Positions 1 through 5,049 of a DNA stretch of 6,279 bases are shown here, in pieces. Numbering within the stretch: the first letter of the stretch is position 1; the number at the start of each line of letters is the position of its first letter. Source of the DNA: Streptosporangiaceae bacterium (GTDB lineage: Bacteria > Actinomycetota > Actinomycetes > Streptosporangiales > Streptosporangiaceae); assembly GCA_030045175.1 (NCBI GenBank), contig JASIBM010000477.1, positions 1-6,279 of the forward strand, in the 5' to 3' direction. Position numbers and translations under genes: made by a program. Below the pieces are notes generated by a model, which was not told the DNA's origin, searched no databases, and saw nothing but the letters and a program-made list of their open reading frames with translations.

Positions 1-42
1 CCCGGGCAGCGATGCGCGTAATGCCCGTGAGGCTCCCATGGC

Positions 43-71
43 GTATACCCATTAGGTATACTCATAGGTAT
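43..71 (+). promoter_or_regulatory. mazEF promoter/operator with leaderless start
   Basis: A perfect 7-bp inverted repeat, GTATACC (43-49) and GGTATAC (55-61), is separated by 5 bases. A third half-site, TAGGTAT (65-71), repeats the 53-59 sequence after 12 bases and runs into the antitoxin ATG at 70. The hexamer TATACT (57-62) matches the actinobacterial -10 consensus. Seven bases separate it from A70, so transcription would start at or next to the start codon, and no usable Shine-Dalgarno precedes that codon. I see no good -35 box. RHH antitoxins usually repress their own operon from such repeats. Both operator function and leaderless transcription are inferences here. Confidence 0.6.
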
Positions 72-345
72 GCCTGTGACCACCATCAAGGTCGATACGG
101 CGGTACGCGATCAGCTAGCGTCCGTCGCTCAGACCCGTGGCATCACGATGGCTGCGTTGCTGCGCGACATCGCGAGCGAGCTTGAGGCACGCCAGCACTG
201 GTCGATGGTCGAGGCGAGTTACCAGCGGCTCAGGAGCGAGGACCCGAAAGGCTGGGCTGAGTATCTCGCCGAACTTGACGGCTGGGATTCGGTAGCCATC
301 GATCCTGACGATGCGACGGCGGAATGGCCGGAGTACAACACATGA
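70..345 (+). CDS. mazE: Ribbon-helix-helix antitoxin of a MazEF-type toxin-antitoxin module
   Basis: This 91-residue protein fits the small antitoxin that represses its own promoter and neutralises the MazF-like toxin encoded next to it. The N-terminal part (about 3-40) has the ribbon-helix-helix layout: a short strand TTIKVDT, then helix AVRDQLASVAQTRG, then helix TMAALLRDIASELEA. The C-terminal half (about 44-91) is acidic and Trp-rich (HWSMVEASY, PKGWAEYL, DGWDSV, DATAEWPEY), as expected of a flexible tail that wraps the toxin. The ATG at 70 was chosen because it begins directly before the strand and lies 7 bases beyond a -10-like TATACT, which suggests a leaderless message. The stop overlaps the mazF start (ATGA), so the two are translationally coupled. 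The family is assigned from fold pattern and neighbour. The exact MazE subfamily is not certain. Confidence 0.85.
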   Translation: MPVTTIKVDTAVRDQLASVAQTRGITMAALLRDIASELEARQHWSMVEASYQRLRSEDPKGWAEYLAELDGWDSVAIDPDDATAEWPEYNT

Positions 346-680
346 GCGCGCGCCGTGGTGAGATCTGGACGGTACGCCTGGATCCCACGGTCGCGAATGA
401 GCAGGCTGGCATCAGGCCGTGCATCGTGATATCGGCCGATCGCTTCAACGCGCTGCCGATCCGTCGGTGCATCGTCGTCCCGCTGACCAGCCGCAACCGG
501 GGCCTGCCGCACCACGTCGCGGTGGCCGATGACGGCGGCCTAGCCCGACCAAGCTGGGCCATGTGCGAGGCGATCAGGGCGGTATCCACCCAGCGACTCG
601 GCAGCCTCATCGGATCTGCCGACCAAGGCAGCACCGACGCGATCGCACGCCAGATCGGCCGGTGGCTTGAGCTCGCCTGA
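342..680 (+). CDS. mazF: MazF/PemK family endoribonuclease toxin
   Basis: This 112-residue toxin belongs to a family that cuts single-stranded RNA at short specific sequences, stopping growth until the antitoxin is restored. All hallmark blocks are present: RGEIW (5-9), EQAGIRPCIVIS (20-31) with the catalytic-type Arg25, VVPLTS (45-50) with Thr49 at the second catalytic position, and SWAMCEAIRAVSTQRLGSLIG (71-91), the conserved strand and helix of the PemK fold. Length is normal for the family and there is no frameshift, so the toxin looks active. The start at 342 is preferred over an in-frame ATG at 324. It overlaps the antitoxin stop by four bases, has GGAG (330-333) eight bases upstream, and puts RGEIW at the usual distance from the N terminus. 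Cleavage specificity cannot be read from the sequence. Confidence 0.93.
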   Translation: MSARRGEIWTVRLDPTVANEQAGIRPCIVISADRFNALPIRRCIVVPLTSRNRGLPHHVAVADDGGLARPSWAMCEAIRAVSTQRLGSLIGSADQGSTDAIARQIGRWLELA

Positions 681-709
681 CAGCACTGTTCACCTGCTAA
701 CGCAACTGC

Positions 710-1489
710 TCATCTGATAGCACAGAGCAGGCGGTTGTCGCCGTGCTGCCAGATGGTCCCGATCTCGGCGAATCCGGCCGCGCGCAGCGCGGCGACGTGC
801 ACGCCGAGCAATACCGACGGTGACTCGTGGTGATTTGAGCCGAGAGCGAGCCGGTCGCGCTCGGCGACGAGCTCGGCGAGCGCCGGGTCATTCGCCACCG
901 CCTCCCACCAGCCGGCCCACGTCTCGCCGCCGGCATCAGGGGCGCGATGGCGGTCCTCTCGCTCGTTCAGCGCCCGGCCAAGCCTGGCCAGCCTCGGCGC
1001 GTCCGCCTCATCCTCGCGCAGGTGATCGCCGTTAAGCAGCAGCCCGCCCGGCCGCAGCATGCCCGCGACCTCGCCGTACATGGCGGCCAGCGCGGCAGGC
1101 GGCAGCCAGTGCAGGGCCGTTGTGCTGACCGCGGCGTCGGCCGGGCGGTCAAGTCCCAGGGCGGTCGACCATCCCGCCGTGCGCAGGTCCTGGGAGGTGA
1201 ATCGCAACTGGCTCGCCAGGTCTGACCACGCCGCCCGGCCAAGCGCGAGCAGCAACGGGTCGGCGTCGATGGCGACCACGGTCGCCGCGGGGATCCGGTC
1301 GAGCAGCCTGACCGACAGCGAGCCTGGACCACAACCCAGATCGAGCACCAGCGGGTCGGGACGGCCGGCGCACTCCTGCACCGCGTCGATGAGGACCGTG
1401 AACCGGTCCTCCCGATCCGGCAGGTAGGCCTGTTGCTGGGCGTCCCAGCGGTCGATCCAGGCGCGGGCGACAGGCTGGCCGATGGACAT
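710..1489 (-). CDS. Class I SAM-dependent methyltransferase
   Basis: This 259-residue soluble protein has a Rossmann-type methyltransferase fold. Motif I, VLDLGCGPGS (48-57), binds S-adenosylmethionine. AIDAD (73-77) supplies the acidic residue for the ribose hydroxyls, SQDL (99-102) is the adenine-side motif, and VSTTALHWLPP (121-131) with MLRPGG (144-149) are the usual motif IV/V positions. The overall pattern resembles small-molecule methyltransferases of the Methyltransf_25/11 or trans-aconitate methyltransferase type. The substrate cannot be deduced. A long segment (about 155-240) rich in charged residues and Trp probably forms the substrate cap. The ATG at 1489 is supported by an AAGGGG Shine-Dalgarno (1496-1501 on the minus strand) six bases upstream. 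The gene is divergent from the CGNR regulator, so regulation by that protein is plausible. It converges on mazF with only 29 bases between stops. Confidence 0.88.
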   Translation of the reverse strand: MSIGQPVARAWIDRWDAQQQAYLPDREDRFTVLIDAVQECAGRPDPLVLDLGCGPGSLSVRLLDRIPAATVVAIDADPLLLALGRAAWSDLASQLRFTSQDLRTAGWSTALGLDRPADAAVSTTALHWLPPAALAAMYGEVAGMLRPGGLLLNGDHLREDEADAPRLARLGRALNEREDRHRAPDAGGETWAGWWEAVANDPALAELVAERDRLALGSNHHESPSVLLGVHVAALRAAGFAEIGTIWQHGDNRLLCAIR

Positions 1490-1508
1490 TCGCTACCCCT
1501 TGGTACCG

Positions 1509-1587
1509 GTGACTGGCTACTCTCGATTAGACAGTCACAAAACTACGGACGAGAGGTGTCACTGGTCAAGTGAATTTCAGCAGTCAC
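1509..1587. promoter_or_regulatory. Candidate operator between the methyltransferase and the CGNR regulator
   Basis: GTGACTG (1509-1515) and CAGTCAC (1532-1538) form a perfect 7-bp inverted repeat with a 16-base spacer, so arm centres are 23 bases apart, near two helical turns. CAGTCAC recurs at 1581-1587, inside the regulator gene. A second small palindrome, TCACT (1559-1563) and AGTGA (1569-1573), straddles the regulator's GTG start. Weak -10-like boxes lie between the main arms: TACTCT (1518-1523) on the plus strand and TCTAAT (1526-1531) on the minus strand. Neither has a convincing -35. This placement suits a dimeric repressor acting on both divergent genes, but binding is an inference. 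Confidence 0.45.
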
Positions 1588-2157
1588 ATCGATGCCGTGC
1601 TGACCGTCGCGGTCGCGCTGGCCAACAGCCTTACGCCGGGTGAAGCGCGCGGCCGCGGGTACGCACCGCCGGAGGGCGACGAACTACCAGCCGTGGTTAC
1701 CGCGGCATTGCGAGCCGGACGGGCCGACACGAGGGATGTCTCCGGGGCTGAGGCCGCCGAGCTCAGCGCCGTCGCGGCTGACCTGCGCCGCGTGTTCGAC
1801 GCGGTAGCGGCCGGCCGGCCCGACGACGCCGCTGGCCAGGTCAACTCCCTGCTGCGGAGCACCGGGGCCAGGCCCTGGCTCGACCGGCATGACGACGAGC
1901 CCTGGCACCTGCACTTCCACGGCGCGAACGACTCCTTGGCCACGGGCTGGGCGGCGGGCTGCGCCACTGGCCTCGCCATCGTGCTCGGCGGCGACGGCCA
2001 CGGCAGGCTAGGGACCTGCACGGCCGACAGGTGCGACCGGGTCTACGTCGACGCGTCAAGGAACGGGACCAAGCGGTTCTGCTCGACCGCGTGCCAGAAC
2101 CGGGTCAAGGCCGCCGCGTTCCGCGCCCGCCAGGCCGCACAGGGAAATGCCCCGTAA
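1570..2157 (+). CDS. CGNR zinc-finger / ABATE-domain putative transcriptional regulator
   Basis: This 195-residue protein has the two-domain layout of the ABATE/CGNR family, presumed stress- or ligand-responsive DNA-binding regulators common in actinobacteria. The N-terminal ABATE-like part covers about 5-140 and contains the family's aromatic/His segment PWHLHFHGAND (111-121). The C-terminal zinc finger carries four metal-binding Cys (C150, C155, C171, C175), a RNGTKRFC run, and CQNR (175-178) where the family name motif is CGNR. A basic tail (VKAAAFRARQ) follows. Translation probably starts at GTG 1570. GAGAGG (1551-1556) is a somewhat distant Shine-Dalgarno, and no alternative in-frame start sits closer. 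The gene is divergent from the methyltransferase and shares an inverted-repeat region with it. Target genes and ligand are unknown. Confidence 0.85.
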   Translation: MNFSSHIDAVLTVAVALANSLTPGEARGRGYAPPEGDELPAVVTAALRAGRADTRDVSGAEAAELSAVAADLRRVFDAVAAGRPDDAAGQVNSLLRSTGARPWLDRHDDEPWHLHFHGANDSLATGWAAGCATGLAIVLGGDGHGRLGTCTADRCDRVYVDASRNGTKRFCSTACQNRVKAAAFRARQAAQGNAP

Positions 2158-2315
2158 AGGGCGCCCGGAGGTGAGCGGGAAATCCTGCGCGAGCGAGCCG
2201 AAGGCGAGCCGAGCGCGAGCGAGCCGCAGGGCGCCGGCGCCGCGCTGACCGAGGAGCGTGGTTTTCGCGACGAGGGAAGGCGGTGCCTCAAAAGGCGCCC
2301 GGAGGTGAGCGGGAA
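2156..2315. repeat. Intergenic element bounded by 22-bp direct repeats
   Basis: Two identical 22-base copies occupy 2160-2181 and 2294-2315, 134 bases apart. They begin GGCGCCCGGAGG and end GAGCGGGAA. Allowing one mismatch, each extends to 26 bases (2156-2181 and 2290-2315), both starting in an AAA run. The first copy begins three bases after the regulator stop, and the second ends three bases before the phosphofructokinase stop, so the element fills the convergent gap. Nothing here looks like a gene. It could be a dispersed intergenic repeat or a segmental duplication. Only a genome-wide search would tell. Confidence 0.7.
2187..2241. repeat. Short GAGCGAGCC direct repeats and a 12-bp palindrome inside the intergenic element
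   Basis: GCGCGAGCGAGCCG occurs twice, at 2187-2200 and 2213-2226, a 26-base period. A shorter copy of its end, GGCGAGCCGA, lies between them at 2203-2212. The block runs into GGCGCCGGCGCC (2230-2241), a perfect palindrome. The pattern is typical of GC-rich intergenic repeat families in actinobacterial genomes. I see no U-tract and no clear hairpin of terminator quality. Confidence 0.6.
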
Positions 2316-2317
2316 GA

Positions 2318-3361
2318 TCAGCCGAAGAATACTTCTGCCTCGGCATAGAGCTCGGGCGGCACCAGCTTGAGCTGGCGGACGGCCTCGGCGATCGGCACCC
2401 GGACGATGCCGGTCCCGTGCAGGGCCACCATCGTGCCGAATGCACCGTCCATGACCGCGCGGATCGCGTGGACGCCGAACCTGGTCGCGAGCACCCGGTC
2501 GAAGGCCGTGGGCGTGCCGCCGCGCTGGGTGTGGCCAAGCACGGTCGCGCGGGCCTCCTTGCCGGTCCGCTTCTCGATCTCCTCGGCCAGCATCTGGCCG
2601 ACCCCGCCGAGCCTGGCGTGCCCGAACGAGTCCACCCGCGCATCACCGGCCGCCTCGCCGGCGGTCTTCGGATGGGCGCCCTCGGCGACCACGACAATGG
2701 GCGCGTACCTGGTCTCGAACCGGTGCTGCACGTAGTCGCAGACTTCCTCGATGTCGAACGGGCGCTCGGGGATCAAGATCACGTTAGCGCCGCCCGCGAG
2801 GCCAGCGTGCAGCGCGATCCAGCCAGCGTTCCGGCCCATCACCTCGACGATCAGCGCGCGGTGGTGACTCTCGGCCGTGGTGTGCAGCCGGTCTATCGCC
2901 TCCATCGCGATGTTCACTGCGGTGTCGAAGCCGAACGTGTAGTCGGTCGCGCCGAGGTCATTGTCGATGGTCTTGGGCACGCCCACCACGGGGACGCCGG
3001 CCTGGCACAGCCGCCAAGCGACGCCGAGCGTGTCCTCGCCGCCGATCGCGATCAGCGCGTCCACCCCAAGGGCGGCGAGGTTCTCCCTGATCCGGTCCAG
3101 GCCAGAAACGCCGTCCTTGCTTGCCGCTTCGGCCAGCGGATTGGTGCGAGATGACCCGAGTACGGTTCCGCCGCGCGGCAAGATGCCGCGGACCGCCGGG
3201 ACGTCAAGCGGCTGGGTGTCACCCTCGAGCGGGCCACGCCAGCCGTCCTTGAAGCCGACGAACTCACAACCGTGGTCGAATACGCCCGTGCGGACGATCG
3301 CGCGAATGACGGCGTTCAGGCCCGGACAATCGCCACCCCCGGTCAGTACTCCGACTCGCAT
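2318..3361 (-). CDS. pfp: 6-phosphofructokinase, group III, predicted pyrophosphate-dependent
   Basis: This 347-residue cytosolic enzyme interconverts fructose-6-phosphate and fructose-1,6-bisphosphate. Family blocks in order: GGGDCPGLN (8-16), the donor loop GGEDT (107-111), PKTIDND (129-135) with catalytic Asp133, MGRNAGW (175-181) for fructose-6-phosphate, and the PFK signature from Arg271 through GHTQRGG (276-282) to Asp288-Arg289. ATP enzymes have Gly in the donor loop (GGDGS) and Gly before TIDND. Here those positions are Asp110 and Lys130, the pair that in characterised enzymes marks PPi as phosphoryl donor, which would make the step reversible. The start at 3361 is preferred although the frame stays open far upstream. 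It places the strand RVGVLTGGG at the N terminus and follows AAGGGAG (3366-3372). The gene is divergent from glycerol kinase. Donor use is inferred; the family assignment is firm. Confidence 0.93.
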   Translation of the reverse strand: MRVGVLTGGGDCPGLNAVIRAIVRTGVFDHGCEFVGFKDGWRGPLEGDTQPLDVPAVRGILPRGGTVLGSSRTNPLAEAASKDGVSGLDRIRENLAALGVDALIAIGGEDTLGVAWRLCQAGVPVVGVPKTIDNDLGATDYTFGFDTAVNIAMEAIDRLHTTAESHHRALIVEVMGRNAGWIALHAGLAGGANVILIPERPFDIEEVCDYVQHRFETRYAPIVVVAEGAHPKTAGEAAGDARVDSFGHARLGGVGQMLAEEIEKRTGKEARATVLGHTQRGGTPTAFDRVLATRFGVHAIRAVMDGAFGTMVALHGTGIVRVPIAEAVRQLKLVPPELYAEAEVFFG

Positions 3362-3400
3362 CAGGCTCCCTTCGCAGTACCCGTCCGCCACACTAGTGCC
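3362..3400. promoter_or_regulatory. 39-base divergent start region of the phosphofructokinase and glycerol kinase genes
   Basis: Only 39 bases separate the two start codons. The phosphofructokinase side has a Shine-Dalgarno (AAGGGAG, minus strand, 3366-3372) and a -10-like TAGTGT (minus strand, 3390-3395) without a clear -35. The glycerol kinase side has no Shine-Dalgarno. Its weak CACACT (3389-3394) lies at leaderless distance from ATG 3401. The two -10 candidates overlap around the palindrome CACTAGTG (3391-3398), so the promoters may be mutually exclusive, or may lie partly inside the opposing coding sequences. Confidence 0.3.
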
Positions 3401-4975
3401 ATGAGCGTCCTTGCGATCGACGCGGGCACGACCGGGGTCACGGCCCTGGTCGTATCGGCGGACGGCGGCGTCACGAACAGAGGGTATGCGGAGTTCGCGC
3501 AGCACTTCCCCGAGCCGGGCTGGGTAGAGCAATGGCCAGCGGAAATATGGGAGGCGACGCTGACCGCCTGTGCTCAGGCGATCGGCGGCGCGCAGGGCGA
3601 AGCCACCGGCGGCGAACCCGTGACGTGCGTCGGGATCACCAATCAGCGCGAGACGGCGGTGCTGTGGGACCGCGCCACGCTGGCCTCGCCGCACCGGGCG
3701 ATCGTCTGGCAGGACCGGCGGACCGCGCGGATCTGCGCAGAGCTGCGGGACGCCGGGCACGAGGACCGCGTTGCCTATCTCACCGGGCTGCGGCTCGATC
3801 CGTACTTCACCGCGACGAAGCTCACCTGGCTCGCGCGAAATGAGGCCAGCGTCTGGGCTGGCGTCACCGACGGATCGCTCGCGCTCGGGACCGTCGACTC
3901 GTACCTGATCGCGCGGCTCACCAGCGGCAGCAGGCACGTGACCGACGCGTCCAACGCCTCAAGGACATTGCTGTTCGACATCGCCGCCGGGCAGTGGTCG
4001 GCCGAGCTGTGCGACCTGTTCGGCGTGCCGGCGCGCGCGCTGCCCGAGGTCGTGGCGTCGACCGGCGTGATCGGGCAGACCGATCCCGGCGCGTTCCTCG
4101 GGCTGTCACTGCCGATCGCCGGCGTGGCCGGCGATCAGCAGGCGGCGTTGTTCGGCCAGGCGTGCTACTCGCCGGGGGCTTCGAAGTGCACCTACGGGAC
4201 AGGCTCCTTCGTGCTGGCCAACACGGGCTCGCAGATCGTGCGTTCGCGTGCCGGGCTGCTCTCGACGGTCGCCTGGATGAACGCCGGCGGCGAGCTCACC
4301 TACGCGCTGGAGGGCTCGGTGTTCGTCACGGGCGCGGCGATCCAGTGGCTGCGCGACGGGCTGAAGTTGCTCGCCAGCGCGGGAGAAAGCGAGGCGCTCG
4401 CTGGCTCGGTGCCTGACTCGGGCGGGGTGGTGTTCGTGCCGGCGCTGACCGGACTTGGCGCTCCCGACTGGGATCCGGACGCGCGGGGCGCAATCTTTGG
4501 CCTGACGCGCGGCACGACCAATGCCCATCTCGTCCGGGCGACGCTTGAGGCGATCGCGTTCGAGGTGCGCGACGTGATGGACCTCATGACCGCTGACGTC
4601 GAGACCGGAGTTCGGCAGGCGCGAGTTGATCACGCCGCTCGCGCGGGGCTGGGCTCGGCCGCCGGGGCCGCCGACAGCGGCGCGGCGCCGCTGCGCGTCG
4701 ACGGCGGGGCCAGTGCCAACGACCTGCTGATGCAGATCCAGGCAGATCAGCTGCAGATGCCGGTCGAGCGACCGGTCGTGGCCGAGACGACGGCGCTCGG
4801 AGCGGCCTTCCTCGCCGGGCTGGCGACTGGCGCCTGGTCATCAGCCACCGAGCTCGCCGCGACCTGGAAGCTGGACCGGCGCTTCGAGCCGGGACCGCGC
4901 GACGAATCGGCGCACCGGCGCTGGCGCGATGCTGTCGGCCGCGGCCAGGGCTGGGCGGCCGGGCAGCCAGGATAG
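3401..4975 (+). CDS. glpK: Glycerol kinase (FGGY family)
   Basis: This 524-residue cytosolic enzyme phosphorylates glycerol with ATP to sn-glycerol-3-phosphate, the entry step of glycerol catabolism and lipid-backbone supply. The N-terminal FGGY lobe shows DAGTTG (7-12). Glycerol-site residues are present: Arg83-Glu84 in NQRET, Trp103 in IVWQDRRT, Tyr135 in DPYFTATK, and Asp245-Gln246 in AGDQQAALFGQ. TYGTGSF (264-270), PALTGLGAPDWDP (347-359) and LRVDGGASAND (431-441) complete the ATP lobe. Compared with the E. coli enzyme from memory, Ser236 replaces the FBP-contacting Arg, Thr14 aligns with a phosphate-contacting Arg, and residues 400-430 hold an insert of about 24, partly Ala/Gly-rich. The ATG at 3401 directly precedes the first strand (SVLAIDAGTTG); an in-frame ATG at 3272 would only add residues antisense to the neighbour. 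No Shine-Dalgarno is visible. The stop lies in a 9-bp tandem repeat. Confidence 0.94.
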   Translation: MSVLAIDAGTTGVTALVVSADGGVTNRGYAEFAQHFPEPGWVEQWPAEIWEATLTACAQAIGGAQGEATGGEPVTCVGITNQRETAVLWDRATLASPHRAIVWQDRRTARICAELRDAGHEDRVAYLTGLRLDPYFTATKLTWLARNEASVWAGVTDGSLALGTVDSYLIARLTSGSRHVTDASNASRTLLFDIAAGQWSAELCDLFGVPARALPEVVASTGVIGQTDPGAFLGLSLPIAGVAGDQQAALFGQACYSPGASKCTYGTGSFVLANTGSQIVRSRAGLLSTVAWMNAGGELTYALEGSVFVTGAAIQWLRDGLKLLASAGESEALAGSVPDSGGVVFVPALTGLGAPDWDPDARGAIFGLTRGTTNAHLVRATLEAIAFEVRDVMDLMTADVETGVRQARVDHAARAGLGSAAGAADSGAAPLRVDGGASANDLLMQIQADQLQMPVERPVVAETTALGAAFLAGLATGAWSSATELAATWKLDRRFEPGPRDESAHRRWRDAVGRGQGWAAGQPG

Positions 4976-5014
4976 GCCGGATAGGCCGGATAGGCCGGAT
5001 AGGCCGGATAAGCC
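4970..5014 (+). repeat. 9-bp tandem repeat at the glpK stop codon
   Basis: Four perfect copies of GGATAGGCC (4970-4978, 4979-4987, 4988-4996, 4997-5005) and one with a single change, GGATAAGCC (5006-5014), follow head to tail. The first copy supplies the last Gly codon and the TAG stop of glpK. Because the unit is a multiple of three, every later copy repeats an in-frame stop, the last as TAA. Copy-number change would therefore leave the protein unaltered. Each GGCC can pair with the next, so the transcript could form small alternating hairpins. Confidence 0.95.
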
Positions 5015-5033
5015 GAGCCTCGCCTGGTTCGGC
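5012..5033 (+). terminator. Hairpin, probable glpK transcription terminator
   Basis: GCCGAGCC (5012-5019) pairs with GGTTCGGC (5026-5033) in an 8-bp stem with one G-U wobble and a 6-base loop, 36 bases after the glpK stop. No U-run follows, which is common for terminators in GC-rich actinobacteria. The wobble becomes an A-C mismatch in RNA from the other strand, so the structure favours terminating glpK over the convergent gene. Function is inferred from structure and position. Confidence 0.45.
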
Positions 5034-5049
5034 GCGCCGCGCGTCGCGA

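Noticed and set aside
3..27. CGGGCA / TGCCCG inverted repeat at the left edge
   Set aside because: Only 6 bp with a 13-base loop and no U-run, and the neighbouring gene is outside the window. I see nothing else supportable in 1-42.
324..341. Upstream in-frame ATG extending mazF by six residues
   Set aside because: The ATG at 342 overlaps the antitoxin stop (ATGA), has GGAG eight bases upstream and gives the usual family N terminus. The longer form adds residues with no family support.
706..730. Inverted repeat CTGCTC / GAGCAG around the methyltransferase stop codon
   Set aside because: A 6-bp stem with a 13-base loop and no U-run is too weak to call a terminator.
2187..2241. Possible CRISPR-like array in the intergenic element
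   Set aside because: The repeats are short, irregularly spaced and lack unique spacers of constant length, and no cas gene is present.
2056..2697. 213-residue minus-strand frame spanning the intergenic element
   Set aside because: It crosses two real genes in wrong frames with Arg/Ser/Pro-rich composition. The intergenic part encodes only translated repeat.
2417..3154. 245-residue plus-strand open frame antisense to the phosphofructokinase
   Set aside because: His/Arg/Val-rich shadow translation typical of the opposite strand of a GC-rich gene. It has no domain motif and lies wholly inside a well supported gene.
2318..3937. 539-residue minus-strand open frame including the phosphofructokinase
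   Set aside because: The first 192 codons lie antisense to glpK and show no family resemblance. MRVGVLTGGG at 3361 is a canonical PFK N terminus with its own Shine-Dalgarno.
4106..4633. 175-residue minus-strand open frame inside glpK
   Set aside because: It is complementary to conserved glycerol kinase motifs. Its composition is that of an antisense shadow.
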